A stretch of DNA of 64,000 nucleotides from Oscheius sp. JU75 (lineage: Eukaryota > Nematoda > Chromadorea > Rhabditida > Rhabditidae): NCBI GenBank assembly GCA_037178855.1, contig JASJZC010000002.1:4650001-4714000 (forward strand), given 5' to 3'. A program made the translations under genes and the position numbers. A model generated the notes under the pieces. The model was given only the letters and a program-made list of their open reading frames with translations. It searched no databases and was not told where the DNA came from. Below, in pieces: positions 34,826 through 49,300 of the stretch. Positions within the stretch are counted from its first letter, which is position 1. Every line of letters starts with the position of its first letter.

Positions 34826-35072
34826 GTTTCAATTCATCAAAATAGTAACCTCGCTTCTCCTGCGAAGAGCGTGTGAAGAACATCTCTAGTTCCAAAACAG
34901 CATTCAGAAATGAGTGAAACACAGTCATAGATGGAAGAAAATCTTTATTACAGGGGAATGGAATCGAACAATATGGACTGCTTAAACCCGTCTTGACCTC
35001 GCTTAGACACTTCGCAAGGTCGTCTTCTGACTATTCTCTATACCCGTCAGTGTTGTGTACGTATGGTGTCTC
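34826..35072 (-). terminator. 3' flank and polyadenylation signal of the receptor phosphatase
   Basis: On the minus strand an AATAAAG lies near 34950, about 120 nt after the dep-1 stop codon at 35073-35075, and is the best candidate polyadenylation signal for that gene. Confidence 0.45.
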
Positions 35073-38000
35073 TTAAAAACCCGACTCCGCAATCCCATCG
35101 TCGTCTTCAAATGCCGGATTCTGATGAACGTCAGCGGTTGGAACAGCCGGAGACAGCATTCGGAGTCCCGCCTGTGTCTGGAGAGCATGGAGGATACAAT
35201 GATGGATAAAGATGTACTGCTGCTGAAAATGAGAGAATTAGGACAAGTCCCCTTGATCCACAAAGAGCTCAATTACGTCATGGAATTACCCCCAAAACCT
35301 ACCTCATTTTGAACCATATGACAGCGTTCCAGACGCATCTCATAAACGATTCCAAAAACGTCGATCGGTCTGTCCTGTTGGATAGTCTGGAGCAGGCGAT
35401 CAATCGTCATAAAGGTTCCAGATCGACCAACACCAGCACTACAATGCACAATTGTCGGTTTGTTGTGTGCCGAATGGGGCAGCTTGTTCCTGAAGAGCTG
35501 AGCGAATCGAATGATTCCGTCGGGATGTTCGGGAACTCCGAAGTCAGGCCAGGCCATGTAGTGCAGGTGCCTGTAATTGATTGTTCCCATTTCTCAACTC
35601 GATTCGACTCACCAGATGTTCCTCGGAGCCACGTTCTCACTAAGATGTGTCAGACGCAACTGTCTCACGGTGAACTCGTCGTACTTGGTCTCGAACATCA
35701 TTGTGACCTAAAGACCCAGTGTTGTTGAACAAGAGTTCTATTCTCACCTCAATATCCCCATAGGTGACACTCATTCGGTCTTGATCCGGCCAGTATTGAT
35801 GACACTTGTCCCGTCCCTTTTCAACACACTTTGTCAATGCTATAATGGCAGGACATTGTTGTTCCCAGGCCATTTGCCAGAAGGCATCTCGTGTTGACGG
35901 CAAGGGCCCTTGGGCGGCAATGAACTCTTTCCGCGATGAGAATCCAGGCATATAGTTTGCGTTGATGTAGTCCGAGCCGTCTTCTTCCTTGTCCACATTG
36001 ACCAGTTTGACTCGGGAATGGTCGTAGGGCAGAATGTTGGTGAAACGGTTCTTCGGACGATTGATCTGGTAGTCGGCTGCCTGACAGCTCTGTCCTACGC
36101 CTATGTTCTTCATCGCCTGAACATTTCTGGTTTGTACAGACATGGTTCAAAAGTTCAAAGGGTATAACAAGAAAAAAATACCCACCTCGTACTCTTCCGA
36201 GAATCTGAACTCGGAATCAGCACTCATATTCCTTACATGAAGCTCAAAGTCGTTCTTCCGTACGGGACGACTAAATTCGATTTCTTAGCTGTTTTCAAAA
36301 GATTCTAACTCACTTTCTATAAATGTTGAATCCGGGAAGAACAGTCTGCAGGGGAGTCTTGTGTAGAGGTCCGGATGGAAGTCGTTCCAGTCGATGATCG
36401 ACTCCAGTTCTCTCGCGAAGACTCCGACAACGACGATGATGACCGAAGCCTGGCTGGAGATGGTTCTGTTGGGGGACTGTATCGGGAGTAGTCGCGTCGA
36501 GACCCAGTTTGGCGAGACAATCAGCAGCCCGCTCTGCCATGATCATCTTGAGAGCGGCCCACTGCGATTCCTTGGACGAGTAGGCCGCCTGTCTGAAAAT
36601 CAGACTTTTAGTCGAGAGCAGCAATTAGTTGAGGTTGGCCAAAACAAGGCGGGGGAGGGAGAGAGAAATAGAGAGAGCTAAAAATTCGGATGCAACTGGG
36701 TGCAGTGAGATTAAATATGAGTGCTTGTGCGCGAGAAAGGAAAGCTCGGAGGCCACCCCGAAATATGAGCAGGGGGAGGGAGCGCGTAGGTGGACGAAGA
36801 GGAGCGCCAAGGTGCTTCGCCAGAGCATCGATCCTCTGCCTGAATAGGCCGTGGGCTCAAAAGGGAGGAGGGAGAAGAGACCATCAACAACCTGCCCACA
36901 CCTGTGTAGAAGGAACTAACTTCCTCCCTTTCAACTCTTGGACTATGGAATGGGTTTAAGCGGGATGTAAATAGGATGGTTCCAAGCGGCAAAGCTTTTG
37001 TGAACGTCAACTGTCAACTGATACAAGAGAAAAGTTTTCAAGTAAACAATGTTCCATTCTGTGTTGAGGAACAAATTCTCGCGTAAAGAACATTTCGCCT
37101 TGTTTACTCAATTTACTGTTGATAACAACAGGATCTTATCTGAGAACGTTCTTCTCAAAACTAATATCTTTTGTAAAGTTTGTTTTCACAAGAGTTCAGT
37201 TATAAAAAACTACAGTAGTCTTTGTGATTGGAGTTCCCGCAGAACAAAAGGTCTCGGAATCTAGACGCAAAGTGAGTCACCATATAAAATTATGAAGTGG
37301 TCGACGTGATCGCTACGTAATAATAATGATGAAATCCGGGGGCTGGCTGTCATTAAAAGTCACGGCTTTTCGGGCCCGCTCTTTGTTTGGTCAGCCGGGC
37401 TTGCTGACAGCCAGGCAGATCTCTCTCGCGACGGAAACGAAATTGAAAGAAGTTCCGGTTGTAGGGATCAAATTGTGTGAAAAAGAACTAACCTGGCCTT
37501 GTTGTCGCCACGGGAACAGCAGAAAAAGATGAGAAGAGCGGCGAGACCGACGATCAGGAGAACAAGGACGATGAAGACGACGGCGGTGAGCAGAGACACA
37601 CCGACAGCCGACTGCTCTATAAACAGGAGGTTGAGCGGATGACACGAAAATCAACAGAGGCCACGCGTTCACGCGTGAACTGAAAGAGGCATTCAGAAGG
37701 ATTTCTGCTATTTTTGAACTGTCAAGGTCGGTCAAAGTATACGGGATTAGCGAAAGTTTGTTATTCTGACTACATACAATTTCAGTAGCAGGAGCGATGG
37801 CTCCGCTGTGGGAACTATCCAGTTTAGCTGCCTATGGAAAGAGAAACGCGGAAGTTAAAATACCAGAAAGACACTTGACAGGTGGAGAACAGCTTGTGGG
37901 GTCCAGTTTTGGCGGACGAGTTTTCGAGAATAACTAGCGGACGTATAAGGCTCTTCACCCTTGTGACACCATTAAGAGGCACTATTTAATGGCTGCTTTT

Positions 38001-41000
38001 AGGCTTGAATTAGGAAAGGGGCCCATTAGGTGGGATTTGAAAGGGCGTAGGTGGGTGTTGTTAATCTTTGAATACTACCCTCAAAACCTGCAGAAAACAT
38101 GAAAATATTGGCTGGCAAAACAGGGCTCTGACATTGATTCGATTGACACAAAGCGCGTCAATCACCTCCCACTCTCCGTTTTGCAGCGGGAGGGAGGCAA
38201 ATGACCTAAGGGTGGTCCAATACGAAGGTTTGAGTCCCCTCCTCACATCCTGAATTATGGACAGAATGACGCCTTTTGAGACGATGCTGACGCAGTTTTT
38301 GACCAGAACTCAAGTTGTAGAGGCTGTCGTCAACACTTTCCCAGGAAAGAGAAAAAAGGCGGAGGTGGAAAATCCGGCAGAGTCGGAGAGAGACTCTCAC
38401 TCTCCCTCACGTGGCGAGAAGGATTAGCCGCAGCTCAAACGGAAAACGCACCGGTAGGACACAGTAAGCGTTCTCTATATGAACTCAGGCTGCTAAACCG
38501 GGGGTCAGTGATTGCTAAGAGCACTATGGTTTTGAAAGTACAAAGCTCACCCGACATGAATTCTTCGCACTGGCGACAGAAAGATAGCGAAATAAAATTG
38601 TACTCTCCTTTATACAGACTACCTTAAAGCAGCTTCGTCGTCAACTACTTTTATTTACGTGGCAACTACTAGCTAACAATATACTGTCGCTTCTGTCTCG
38701 TGGCCTCAGACAAACAAATAAGTAAACATTCAAACAGAGTTCGCCACAGAAGCTATCGCGCTTTAATAGAAATTGGATTAGCCATTGACTTTCGCTACCC
38801 TTTCCCGAAAAAAAATCTCTTAAACGCATTTATCCGAAGCGTTCTAAGAGATTTGACCCTATAAAGCACCCATCTTGCTCAGTCTTATCAGCTTCTACAC
38901 GTCCACTCTGGTAAGTTGAGCAGCTTGTTCAGATATCAAACTATAGACCGGAAAACTGATCTCACAGCGAGAAAGAAATGAAAAGAGTGCCATTAAAAGT
39001 AGTCGGAAACCCTTGTGTTTACCCTCGAGGGCAAAGAGGAAAACGAATATTAAAACTCGGAATGGAGGACGCGGGGGCGCGGGACGAATAACTAGGTTGA
39101 AATGAGGCCCCCCGTGGGCAAACACTCCTGCCAAATTTCCCCTTTCTCTCGTGCAAACGAACCTGTAGCAATAACTTCCGAATACGGGGAATCCGTGAAC
39201 AAATCCGGCGATGTGTAGAGTCTCAAATGGAACTTGTACAGTGCTCCCGGCTTCAATGGTCCGTTGCAGATGTCGTCACTTGGCTGCTCCGAACACGAAT
39301 CCGATCCGACGCTCTAAAAACCTTTTCTCTTTGTCTGTCATCAGTAATTCATGTCCACGTGTGGGTGTCATTTCCGAGCCGCATCAGCTACTTAGCTAGT
39401 GGGCCGATTCAGTCACCCGACGGCGTCATCATCTCACTTGCTTATTACCTTGTCAGTTGCTCACTGATCAGAGGGGGAGGACGACAACAACAGAGGAAGA
39501 GCAGTCAAAATATTAGGTGGGTGGGGAGGGTAAAGTTGTGGTAACAAGGGGGAAGTGATAAACAGTGGTGATATATCTAGAAATGAGGAACTGGAACAGG
39601 GACTGGGGGACTGTATTGAGTTCTTTAGCAAACCAGTAGTACTAGCATACCCTCACAGAGCTGTTCAAAGACCCACCTCGGAGAGAGTAGTCGGGGCTGA
39701 GAGCCGACTGGTGATGGGAAGGTCAAGAAGACGAGCTTTATAGGCTGGCCAAACGTCGAAGTGTTGGACCTGGGACCACGTCTGAACAATTCGATTGTAA
39801 ATGCAAGTGGGCGCTATTTGTGTTGTCTTCCTCTCTTTCCGGCGGAACGGTTGATTCATTTCCGCCCGTCGGCCTGCTCTTTTGCATACAGGAAAGACTC
39901 ACGTAGGTTCTGTTTTCAGCTCGCATCCAAGTTTCGCTCACTTCACCCGTCTCGGTCACTTCTGTCACAATCAGAGCACAGCGGACAATTTTTCCGTGTT
40001 TCGGATCGAACATAGCTGAAGTGTATCGAATAGAGACAGAGTGCGGTCCGACGCTTTCAGGAATAGTGGTTGGAGCAACTGTTGGTCGAGGAGGAGCTTA
40101 AAATACCTCAATGTTTGACAAACTGAACCCCTTACCAAGCACTGGCATAGTGATCGTCAATGGTGTTGGAGATTCGCCTTGTCCAGCTTCGGTGACAGCA
40201 CGGACCGTGAAATTGTAGCGTTGTCCTCCGACCAGACTGTCTACCAAGGTCTCCAAAGCGTGGTCCGATCGATCAGTGTTCAATCCGACCGAGACTGTCC
40301 AACTGGACTGCGTCTTGTCATCCAAAGGCTTCACTTCAGCCACGTAATGAGTCAAAACTCCATTGGGTAGAGCAGGTGGTAGCCATCCCAGTTGTACAGT
40401 GTATGGATTGAGAGCTCTTCCTGCGAAAGATTGAACAGGACCGGGACGATCCTGCTTGGTGCTGAAGCTGATCTGTCGCATGGTTCTGGTAGTTGGAGAG
40501 CAATCTGTCGAGCCAGCTCCACAAACGATTTGGGTGTTGACAGTGTATTTGTGGAAAGGACGAAGACCATTGAGTTGGATGGAAGGAAGAGGCTTGACCA
40601 ACGGGAGTCTCTTGTCCAATACAGTCTGACTGTGCATGTCCAATACTCCGACTGACAGTTGGCATTCACTCAAAGGAGTCTCGTCCGAGAGCAACGAAAG
40701 AGTCAAGGTCGAGCTGGTTTGGGTCACTTCAGATAGAGAAACGTTGACAGGAGGAGCCGACATTCTCTTCATCTCATCCAAACGGTTCTCTGACACGATT
40801 CCACTTTTTGTAACAGTGTAGGCTTGAATCTTATAACATGCTCCTTTGGTCAAAGCTGAGACGACGACAGCATCCGGTTTGAGTGGAGTCGTCTCGAACT
40901 GTCTCTGTCTTTCCTTTGTCGAGAGGGCTGTGACTCTTAGTTGTAGGAGAGAGTCGCCTCCAACCAGTCGAGTCCAAAGATCCTTCACTCGACTGAGGAA

Positions 41001-43025
41001 AGTCTCACTTTGCGGCCAAAGCAGTTCCAGTCCTCCGCGTGCTTCTTGCAGAGTCAGACCGAAGGATTTCATGTCAAAGGCTGGAGTCAGAACCACGGTT
41101 CTCGTTAATTTCCTGCTGGAAGTCGTGCGCGAAAATGTCCACACGGAAACTTCAAATCTTTCTCCAGGCGGCAGTTCCAAGAGCAGATAGCAGACATTGT
41201 TTCCGTTCCTTAGATCCACGACCGATTCAGCTTCAATCTTTTGGAGAGACTCTCCCACAGCCGTCACTTTGCACCTTTCGTACTTTGATCCGAGCGGCAA
41301 GTCGACGTTGATTCGGTACTTTCCCTTATTGAGGTCAGGTAGAACTTGGAAGTCAGATGGTGCCAATGGACGGAGAGCATGTTTGATCACTTTGGTCTCT
41401 CCTTCACTATTACCTTTGACCGGGGTGATGGAGAAAGAAGCTTCCAGACCGGGAGTCACTCCTTCACAGAGATGGGTGGGAGAATCCGTGGCATTCACCT
41501 GAAATGAATTAGTACTAATCTTTATATTCTCATATCCACGTATTTATAAAGGTCTAACGAACTCACGGTTTTCTGCTTGTTCTCATCCCCATAATTGATC
41601 ATGTAGGCATCCACTCCGCCGTCTCCGGATTCCCAATACAGATCCACACAAGATCCATTCTCCGTGACTCTCAGTTTCGAGACAGACAAAGGCTCTAAGT
41701 GGAGTTCATTGTATGAACAGGAAAGTCTACTCACTTGTACTGACGACAGAACTCCACGGCTTGCTCCTTCTCCCGTTTCGAACCGCCGTTACTCGGACAG
41801 CATACTCTCTGCCCGGATTCAGATTTCCCAGGTAAACTTCAAGCTGTCGCTGTTCCGGAATGTCTAGGACTTCCAGTATGGGAAACTTCTTCTCGGGATC
41901 TATTTGCCGGTATTCGATGAGGAATGAGTCCTGAACTCGTGTGATTAGGAGTTCTCAAAAAGAAAAATACCTGAACAGACTTGTTCTCCTTATTCGTCAA
42001 CAGAGTTATATTGTTCGTGCCGGCATTTATTTCCTCTTTCAGAAAAGTTGGAGCCACAGGTTCCATACCGACTGTCTCTTCTTTGATTAACTCCCGTTTG
42101 CCTTCCTTTTGTCCCCAGACAGCAACGCTGTACTTATGACCTGCGTGCAAATCATCCACCCACAACTTGGCATGATCACTGGCAGTCAGTGTCCTTTCCG
42201 CATCGCGAAGAATCGAATCACTTCAAGTGGGTTAATGTGAGGGAGAGGGGGAAAAAGACTTACATTCCCTCCGTCACATCGTCGACTTTTGCCTCGAAGG
42301 AAGTGTAGAGAGGATGTTTCAGTGGCAGTTCTACTAAGAGGCGAGTCGAGGGGAAGAGAGGGTCGCGTCGGATCGTGAAGGGCTGAACATACACTTTACC
42401 GAGATAAAAGGGAAATGATGTATAGCTAAGAAGAAGAACAGTTCAGTCCCATCCAAAGAGTGTTTTTGATTGAAGCCTTTAAATTGTTTCATCAAACAGA
42501 TTCTTCCTAATAGACACATCAATTAGAGACAGTTGCTCATGGAAAACCTTGTCCAGCTGCCTTTCTCTTCGAGGGTAGACTGTTTTGGATTACCACTGGA
42601 CAGATCTGACTGGGAGCAGCGTTCTTCTCCGAGTTACCCTCAGACTTGCGAGACTTTGAACACGTTGCCAGGAACACATAGACCGACCTAACTACATAGA
42701 GAAACAACAACTTTCAATGGGATTGTTCGAAAAGTGAAACTCACCCTGGTGGGAGAGTCGGGATTCGGGTCGGCATCTGAAAATAGAAAAACTGTTTCGA
42801 AGGTCCCTTGTTCTAATTGCAAACAATGCTCGCGTGCTGCTCCTCCGGACCCGGAGAGGGTCTGTTTGCGCCGCGGACAAAGAAGGCTCAAAAAAGTCGA
42901 ATCACACGCACTTCAGCCCCAAAAAGCCACCTAATTCCTTGAAGAAAAAAGTAGCCAAACGAACCTTGTGCGAAGCCGAAGAATGGTGAAAAAGCGGCGA
43001 GTAGTAGGAGCCAAATAGACGACAT
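35073..43025 (-). CDS. dep-1: Receptor tyrosine phosphatase, R3/DEP-1 type
   Basis: This is a single-pass receptor with fibronectin-III ectodomain and one cytoplasmic phosphatase domain; by family it dephosphorylates receptor tyrosine kinases such as EGFR. The start at 43025 gives a signal peptide, [21 protein letters not shown] long exon (about 41500-40095) holds several FN3 repeats ([34 protein letters not shown]). The exon at about 39316-39162 has [19 protein letters not shown], the membrane-proximal signature of R3 receptors. The membrane segment [20 protein letters not shown] lies near 37600-37510. The phosphatase domain has [27 protein letters not shown], the WPD loop AWPDFGVP, active-site [11 protein letters not shown] and QYIFIHHCI. 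Introns near 39161-37846 and 37500-36600 are long for the window. Exact joins between 37500 and 36300 are uncertain: two frames are open around 36540-36400. Confidence 0.9.
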
Positions 43026-46000
43026 CAGATGCGCATGTCTTCTGAAAACAGCCCTGACTCAAAAAGAGGAAATTGACCATAGAGAATTGTGTACAAACAG
43101 GGGGAGAGAGGCAACCGGACGACAATTGGAACGGAAAATGGACGAATGAATCAGCGGCTGTAACACTGAGAGAGATGAAAAATGAAGATTGAGGAGAGGG
43201 GATGAGTCAGAAAAAACTTTTTTAAAGAGACGGAGAGAGAGAGACTGGTCAAGAGTCGAGTGTATTCCAATAGGTTACTCAAACAGCCTCTCTCTCTTAC
43301 TTTTTGTATGAGGAAAAAAGAAGGAAGCTTTAGAGAGCAGCTGACTGTTTTGGAACAGAGACGCTGTCAACGGAAATAGGATGATTATAGTGTCTTGAGA
43401 AGCTTGTGGCACTGTCCAGTATCCCGAAGAAAACGTAGTAGGCTCTGAGACAGGATCCTCTCGAAAAAGGAACGCCAAACTAAAGTGAATTTCCTCGCTA
43501 GTGAGAGCTCACTCCCTTTGTCAGGGAAGGAAACGGCTAATCGATGATAAGTCAGTTTTCTTATTGAAAACATCATCTACTACTAAAGCGCAATGGTGTC
43601 CGTCTGTCTATGCGTCACCACGAGAAAAAAGCTGGCATGGCATGAATTAAGTAGACAAGTTAGTTTTGTGGGAAACCTGGAAGCTTTCTGGTAGTAACTT
43701 GAAAATCAAGAGAGAGAAAACACTTAGGGAAAAAGTGAGAAAAGAACCTCTGAACCGTGACAAGGTCGTGTGAGGGGAAAGCAAGTGGGCCGGTTTGGGA
43801 AGCTGAGCAAAACGCAAAGATTATCTCTGACTTCTTTCCTCACCAGCTGAGGGATGGAAAAAAAGCTGGGCAGAGTGGAACAACGTATCGGCTGGTTAGT
43901 AAGAAGTCGGAACCCAGCGAGGGTGTACTAGTAACAGATTGTATGTTTCATTTCAATCAAAGAACGAACAAAGGAAATATAGTGAGAAACGATCGGTGAT
44001 TGTATAATCGGTCAGAGTGAAGGGTCCTGTGTGGTAATGACTCAGATAGAGTGAGTGCAAACACGACTCTCGAGCAGCGGTCACAATTAGAGCTACAAGC
44101 TTTGCTCTCTTCGCAAATTGACGCCCAAAACTAGGGGTCCAGGTTGGTGAAAGCATCCATGGCGTAATTCGACCGGTCCATAAGTGCGAGATTCGGCTTG
44201 TTGGCTAGTCAAAAAGTAGCGGCTGGAACAGTTTTGGGAAGACGGGTAAGACGAAATGCGGTCGCGTCGATTGACGCCCCGATAGGAAGGTTTCTACACA
44301 CAGAGATCCGACCGGAATGTGCCGGGGCGGGAAAACGACAAATGACCGGCACATGCATGGTCAATGATTAATCGCATGGACACGCGCCAACTGTTTTTAT
44401 CTGCGGATCACATCTACATCCACAAATAGAGTCAGAATTTTGATGGTATCTGTTAGTAATTGTTGTCAACTTTAGCCACTATGGTTTACTTCGACAAAGA
44501 CCTGTCAACAGTTTTAATGGAAAGCAGATAATACGGATGAGTAACTTCAAACTATGTTATTAAAGAAATGGCAGGAGCAATTGCTGGTAGAAGAGCTTCG
44601 GTTTTAAGGGACAGCCGTCAGTTTCAAAGAATCTCTTGAAAGGTTCCATATTGAAAGAAAGGCTAATTGGAAGTGAAAGTTATGTAGTGTTTCAATTGGG
44701 ACGCTCTAACAATGGAACATATGTCAAACTGCTAAAAAGATGAAAAAAAAACAGGTGAGATGGCCAACCAGAGAGAGATTAGACTGTCTCTCTTACTGAG
44801 GGTTGGCTAGATGCCAGCCGATGTCCTTGAAGAGTGGTCCCCACTGTCGGCACGGCGGATCGATAATTGGATAGTTAGTCTGTCCTTTGGACTAAAGTCA
44901 AAGTGGTTCAGAGAGCGAGAAGAGGCTAATACGGCTCTTTTTTCTTGGACTTGGCCGAGGCGCGGCGGCCCAGACAATACCGGCCAACACTAGCCCTCTC
45001 GTGTACGACAAACAAACACTATCAACAACGGAGCCCTGGGACTTATTCGATCGATCGATGGCGATTCAAGCTTGAGGTTGAATTTTGTTATCACAGGTGT
45101 GAGATTTATTGGGGTCACTCAGGTCACACAAGATTAGAGGCCGCTATTGAGTAATCAACGGAGAGGACGGGAAAGGTGAGATATGAAATTTTTACTAGCT
45201 TGACTAGATAAAAGGAATAGTCGATTAACTACAGCGAACTTGGAGAATATCTAACAAAACGAATCTGAGTTCCGCCTTTCGGTCACAGTAAGGAGTGGAC
45301 CAGAGAAGGGGTCACTATTCCACGGAGTTCAAAAGGGCAGAGAGTTTATAGACATCTGAAATCTGATTCTGAGCATAGTTCACAAACGAAACGCTCAACA
45401 AAAAGTTTAGAAGATTGGGAAGAGAAGCAAGGTGTGAAAGAACATGGTTATGGAGAACGATGCCAGTAGAGCTTCAAGAAACTCTAAGAAAGTGGAAAGC
45501 CTGGGAGCGGTGGCTCGTAAGTCAGATCGAGCGGCGATCGATGTCCGAAGCAAAAAGAGGAGGCAAAGGAGAACTGGTTCCGTCACCGCAGAAAGAAGAG
45601 CCAGCCGGTAGCGCCGATGCTGCTGATCGGCAAAGAGCCTGTGCCGAGGCTCGTAATCGGATTCCGTCTACAGTTTCAGAAAAGCCGCGAAAAGCCAAGA
45701 ACGCGTTTGGGGAGGAGGCGACAAGTGTTATTGTTTAGATCTTTCTCTCTCGGAAAGGGGTCAAGAAGAATAAACATATGCGGATCTCTGGCGACCAGAA
45801 GAGACCAATTTGTATGCAAAAATGAACTGGTGCCAGAAGAAACGAAAGTGGATAATTTATCATTCGGAGAAAACGAGAAGAATGAGGCAGTCGCACTCTA
45901 ATTCTCGCGGAAAAATGGGTCGCCTAATTCCGTCAGTCCAGTCTTTCTTATCAATGAGTAACGTGAGTATAGCTGCGGCTTCCGTAAGGGCTATAATCCC

Positions 46001-46310
46001 GAGGCACACAGAGACGACGACGCACACCGTATGCTAATTCCTTTCCCAGAGACTGTCCTTCGTCGGTTAATTGACTACGAGACGTCGCGCAAATTTGGGC
46101 AGAGTCCGGTAAGGAAGCGGCCTCTCGCAATAAGAGTCTGACCTGTGCATAATGAAGGACTGTTCGATGGGCGCCTTAGAACAATGACGGCTGACCTTTG
46201 CCGAGCCATGCCTTTTCAAAACAATTTTCATGATCAAAGAAACAATAAGAGATAACAAAACAAGAAGGATCTCCTTGAGATCCATAACACGAACAAATTT
46301 AACCGTCTGT
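43026..46310. other. 3.3 kb region between dep-1 and RRP12 without a supported gene
   Basis: This should contain the dep-1 promoter on the left and RRP12 3' flank on the right. Frames such as 45415-45738 (+) are compositionally basic/acidic and lack family similarity. Purine-rich GAGAGAGA runs occur near 43220-43240. No RNA gene was recognised. Confidence 0.4.
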
Positions 46311-49300
46311 CTACATTTTGGCTTTTCCTTTTCCACTCTTCCTTTTGGCCTTGAGGATCTTGCGCATGTCATCTTTGGAGCCTTTTTGACGGAGAGGGAC
46401 GTAGGCGTAAGGCAGCATCTTTTTTCCGTGAGCCGACGTCTTTGTCTTGCCGCCTTCCTTCTTGCCCTCTTTGTGCAAATCGCGATGAATTCCTTTGCCT
46501 CCTGGTCTCCAATTCGAGGCAGTGGATACAGTCGAACGAGCTCCTGCCTGGAATACATATTTTCAAGAAAACTGAGGGAATGAAAGTACCTTCGAAACGG
46601 CTTCCTCCTCGTCACTATCAGCATAAATGGAATCAGCATCGCTGTCTTCCTTCTTCTGCTTCGACGGCTTAGGTGCTTCGTCGTCCAAAACGTCGCGATT
46701 CTTTCTCTTTCTGCCCTTTTCCTCGTCTAAAGAACTGTCATTTAGCAAAGAGCAAAAGAGAACACCAACCATCGTCTAGAATGACAATCTTTCCGTCCTT
46801 CGTAAACTTGAATCCAGTATCTTTCTTCTTCTCCAAAGCTTTGGCTCTTCTTCTAGCCAAAAGAGCAGGATCAGTGGTAGTTAGCTTGTTGATCATGTTG
46901 GCGCGGTCCAGAAGATCCGTGGTCTCTCCTTCATCGTCCTCTTTCAGCCAGACACTTCCAACGCGACTTCTCTTCTCCACCTCGGCCTCGCTATCATCAT
47001 TTTCCTCATCACTATCCTCCAACAGCTCCAGAATCGTGTCAGCTCCGGCAGTTTTTGAACTGACACGAGATATACCACTAGTTCTTTCTGAACTTCAATT
47101 TTTAACAGAATAAAAGTATTAGTACCGTCATCACTTTCAGCCTCCATCATCTCGCCGCTTTCTTTAGATGCCTTCCTCCTCCGGGCCTTCTCAATATTGC
47201 GCATCTGTTTGACCCATTCCGGCTTGGTAGTGTACTTCAGCAACACGTCGATTCCAAACTTCTCGACGAGGACTTCCAGCAGGAGGCGGTTAGCTTTTCT
47301 GATCTAAATTGATAAGGGTTATTTGAACGATTAAAACGGGTACCTTGTTAGTGAGATCGGCAGTCAGCTGTCCCTCGAAGACGGAATTGAGAATAAGCTC
47401 TCTGTACTGGTGAACAGCAAATTCGGGCATCTTCTGGACGAGGACTCTGACAAGTCTGATGGCCAGAATACGGACTGGAGCACGGCTGTCCGAAATCCAC
47501 GTACACGCTTGCGAAACGATCCGGGAAGTGTGAGCAGCATTCAGCACTCTCATCTGCTTCTGTGCGATGATATTCAGCGCGACGAGAGTTGATCTAGCGG
47601 CCGTCAAGGAGATTTCGCTAGTTTTGTCCGTCACAGAAGCCGTCAACTCGTAGATTCTGCTCAAAATCGGGGCCAGAACTGTAGAGGGGTGAGCCTCAGT
47701 CTCGGCTCCCACTTCAATCAGTCGACAGCACAGCCCTTGAAGGAATTTGCTGGCCGCCGAGCGAGTATGAGTGCTGTTCGACTAAATTTGAAGATGCACT
47801 AAGTATTAAAAAAATGGGTACCTTGTCCAATGAGAGGATAACAAAGTCGAGAATCTTTCCGGTAAAGGCAGCGATCTCGTCTAGATTCGTGCACTGTTCT
47901 TCCAAAAGAGATAGACATCCCAGGATTGACGCACGGGTCGAAGGGAAAACAAGCTCGTAGGGACGGAATACGGCCGCTTCGATGTCTTCCTCGCGCGAAG
48001 AGAACACATTTTCCAGCTCTGACGACGATCTGGAACGTTTCTATCAGGCAAAAAAGCAAACAAATGTACCGTCTAGAGAGAATCTCTTCCAAGATCCTGT
48101 AGGACTTCTTTTGCAGCGTATGAGACGTAGAAATGAACCAGGGATTGATAGCAGTCATGATTTTGCCAATAGATGTAGCTCCCGCATTTCGCGCCAGCGC
48201 GCAAAGAATATCCAAAATTCGGGCCTGTTTATCCTCAGCTGTAGCTCCGGTGCCAGTTTCCGACGACTTGCTCAATGCCGAGTCCACGAATCGGTCGATT
48301 AGATCTTCCGGCGTCAAGTCAACATAAACTCGAACGGTCTCCAGGATGGCTAGACGCACGCCTTTGTCATCGTAGTCGCCATCAACAGTCATTGCCGTAT
48401 ACAGATTGAACAACAGCGGCATAAAGTTCTTGGCGTAACGTGAGACAACTTCCACTCGTTCTCCAGGCGAATCCGGCTGCTGAGCAAACTTAACAACACG
48501 ACGAATGGCGGTCAAGACAGTAAGACGGAGATCTTTCCGCTCGTTCAATGCAGCTCCAAGAACTGGGGCCAGTTCTGGGAAGGTCTTCTCGAGGTCGGAG
48601 GGAGATTCGCAGAAAGAGGGCAACAGTTCCCAAAGCTGATATTGGACCGTGTTGTAGAGTCTCTGAGGAAGCAGTTCCAACGAGGGCAAACGTCTGAATT
48701 GGGTATAAACACGAGGCATAAGAGTGACCAACTTGTAAATCTTAATGGCGAGAGGAAGGAACACCGATGTGAAGAGCGAAAGAGGTGCATTGGAGAGGTT
48801 GACACGAAGAATGGGAATGAGCCATGACCGCGGAAATTCGGTCGAGAGAACGGCAGCATCGGCATCGATGCCCAGAGGAAGAATGTTCAGAACGGCGGGG
48901 GCTCCAACGTGACGGACAGCAGAGCCGATTGTCTAGAAGGATGTCTTCAATTCGAAAGAGACAAAGACTTACAAAATCGAGTTCCTGTTTACAGAAACAC
49001 TCGTCACTTTGACGGAGCTGTGAGAGGGATTGAATTGCTTTGGAGAACTCCGGTCCAACAATTCCTTCCCCGGCAATCTCGAACAGACGCATTTCCGTCC
49101 TCAGAATAAATTTCCAGATGAGCGCTGATCGGAGTGTGAGAGATCCATCGAGCAGGGACAACAAACGACGAGCCTGCTCTTCGTTATCCTGGATACATCG
49201 TTCGATCAATCTCGAAAAAACCTAAATACACATTTAGAAAAGGAACAACTTATACTACCTGATAAGTAACCTGAGCGATCTGTTCACTAGCCGACTCAAA

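Noticed and set aside
34930-34975. tRNA-like B-box word (GTTCGATTCC) on the minus strand
   Set aside because: No acceptor stem or D-arm could be folded around it; it lies in the dep-1 3' flank beside AATAAA.
45415-45738. 107-codon + frame between dep-1 and RRP12
   Set aside because: Charged composition only; no recognised motif, signal peptide, or intron structure.
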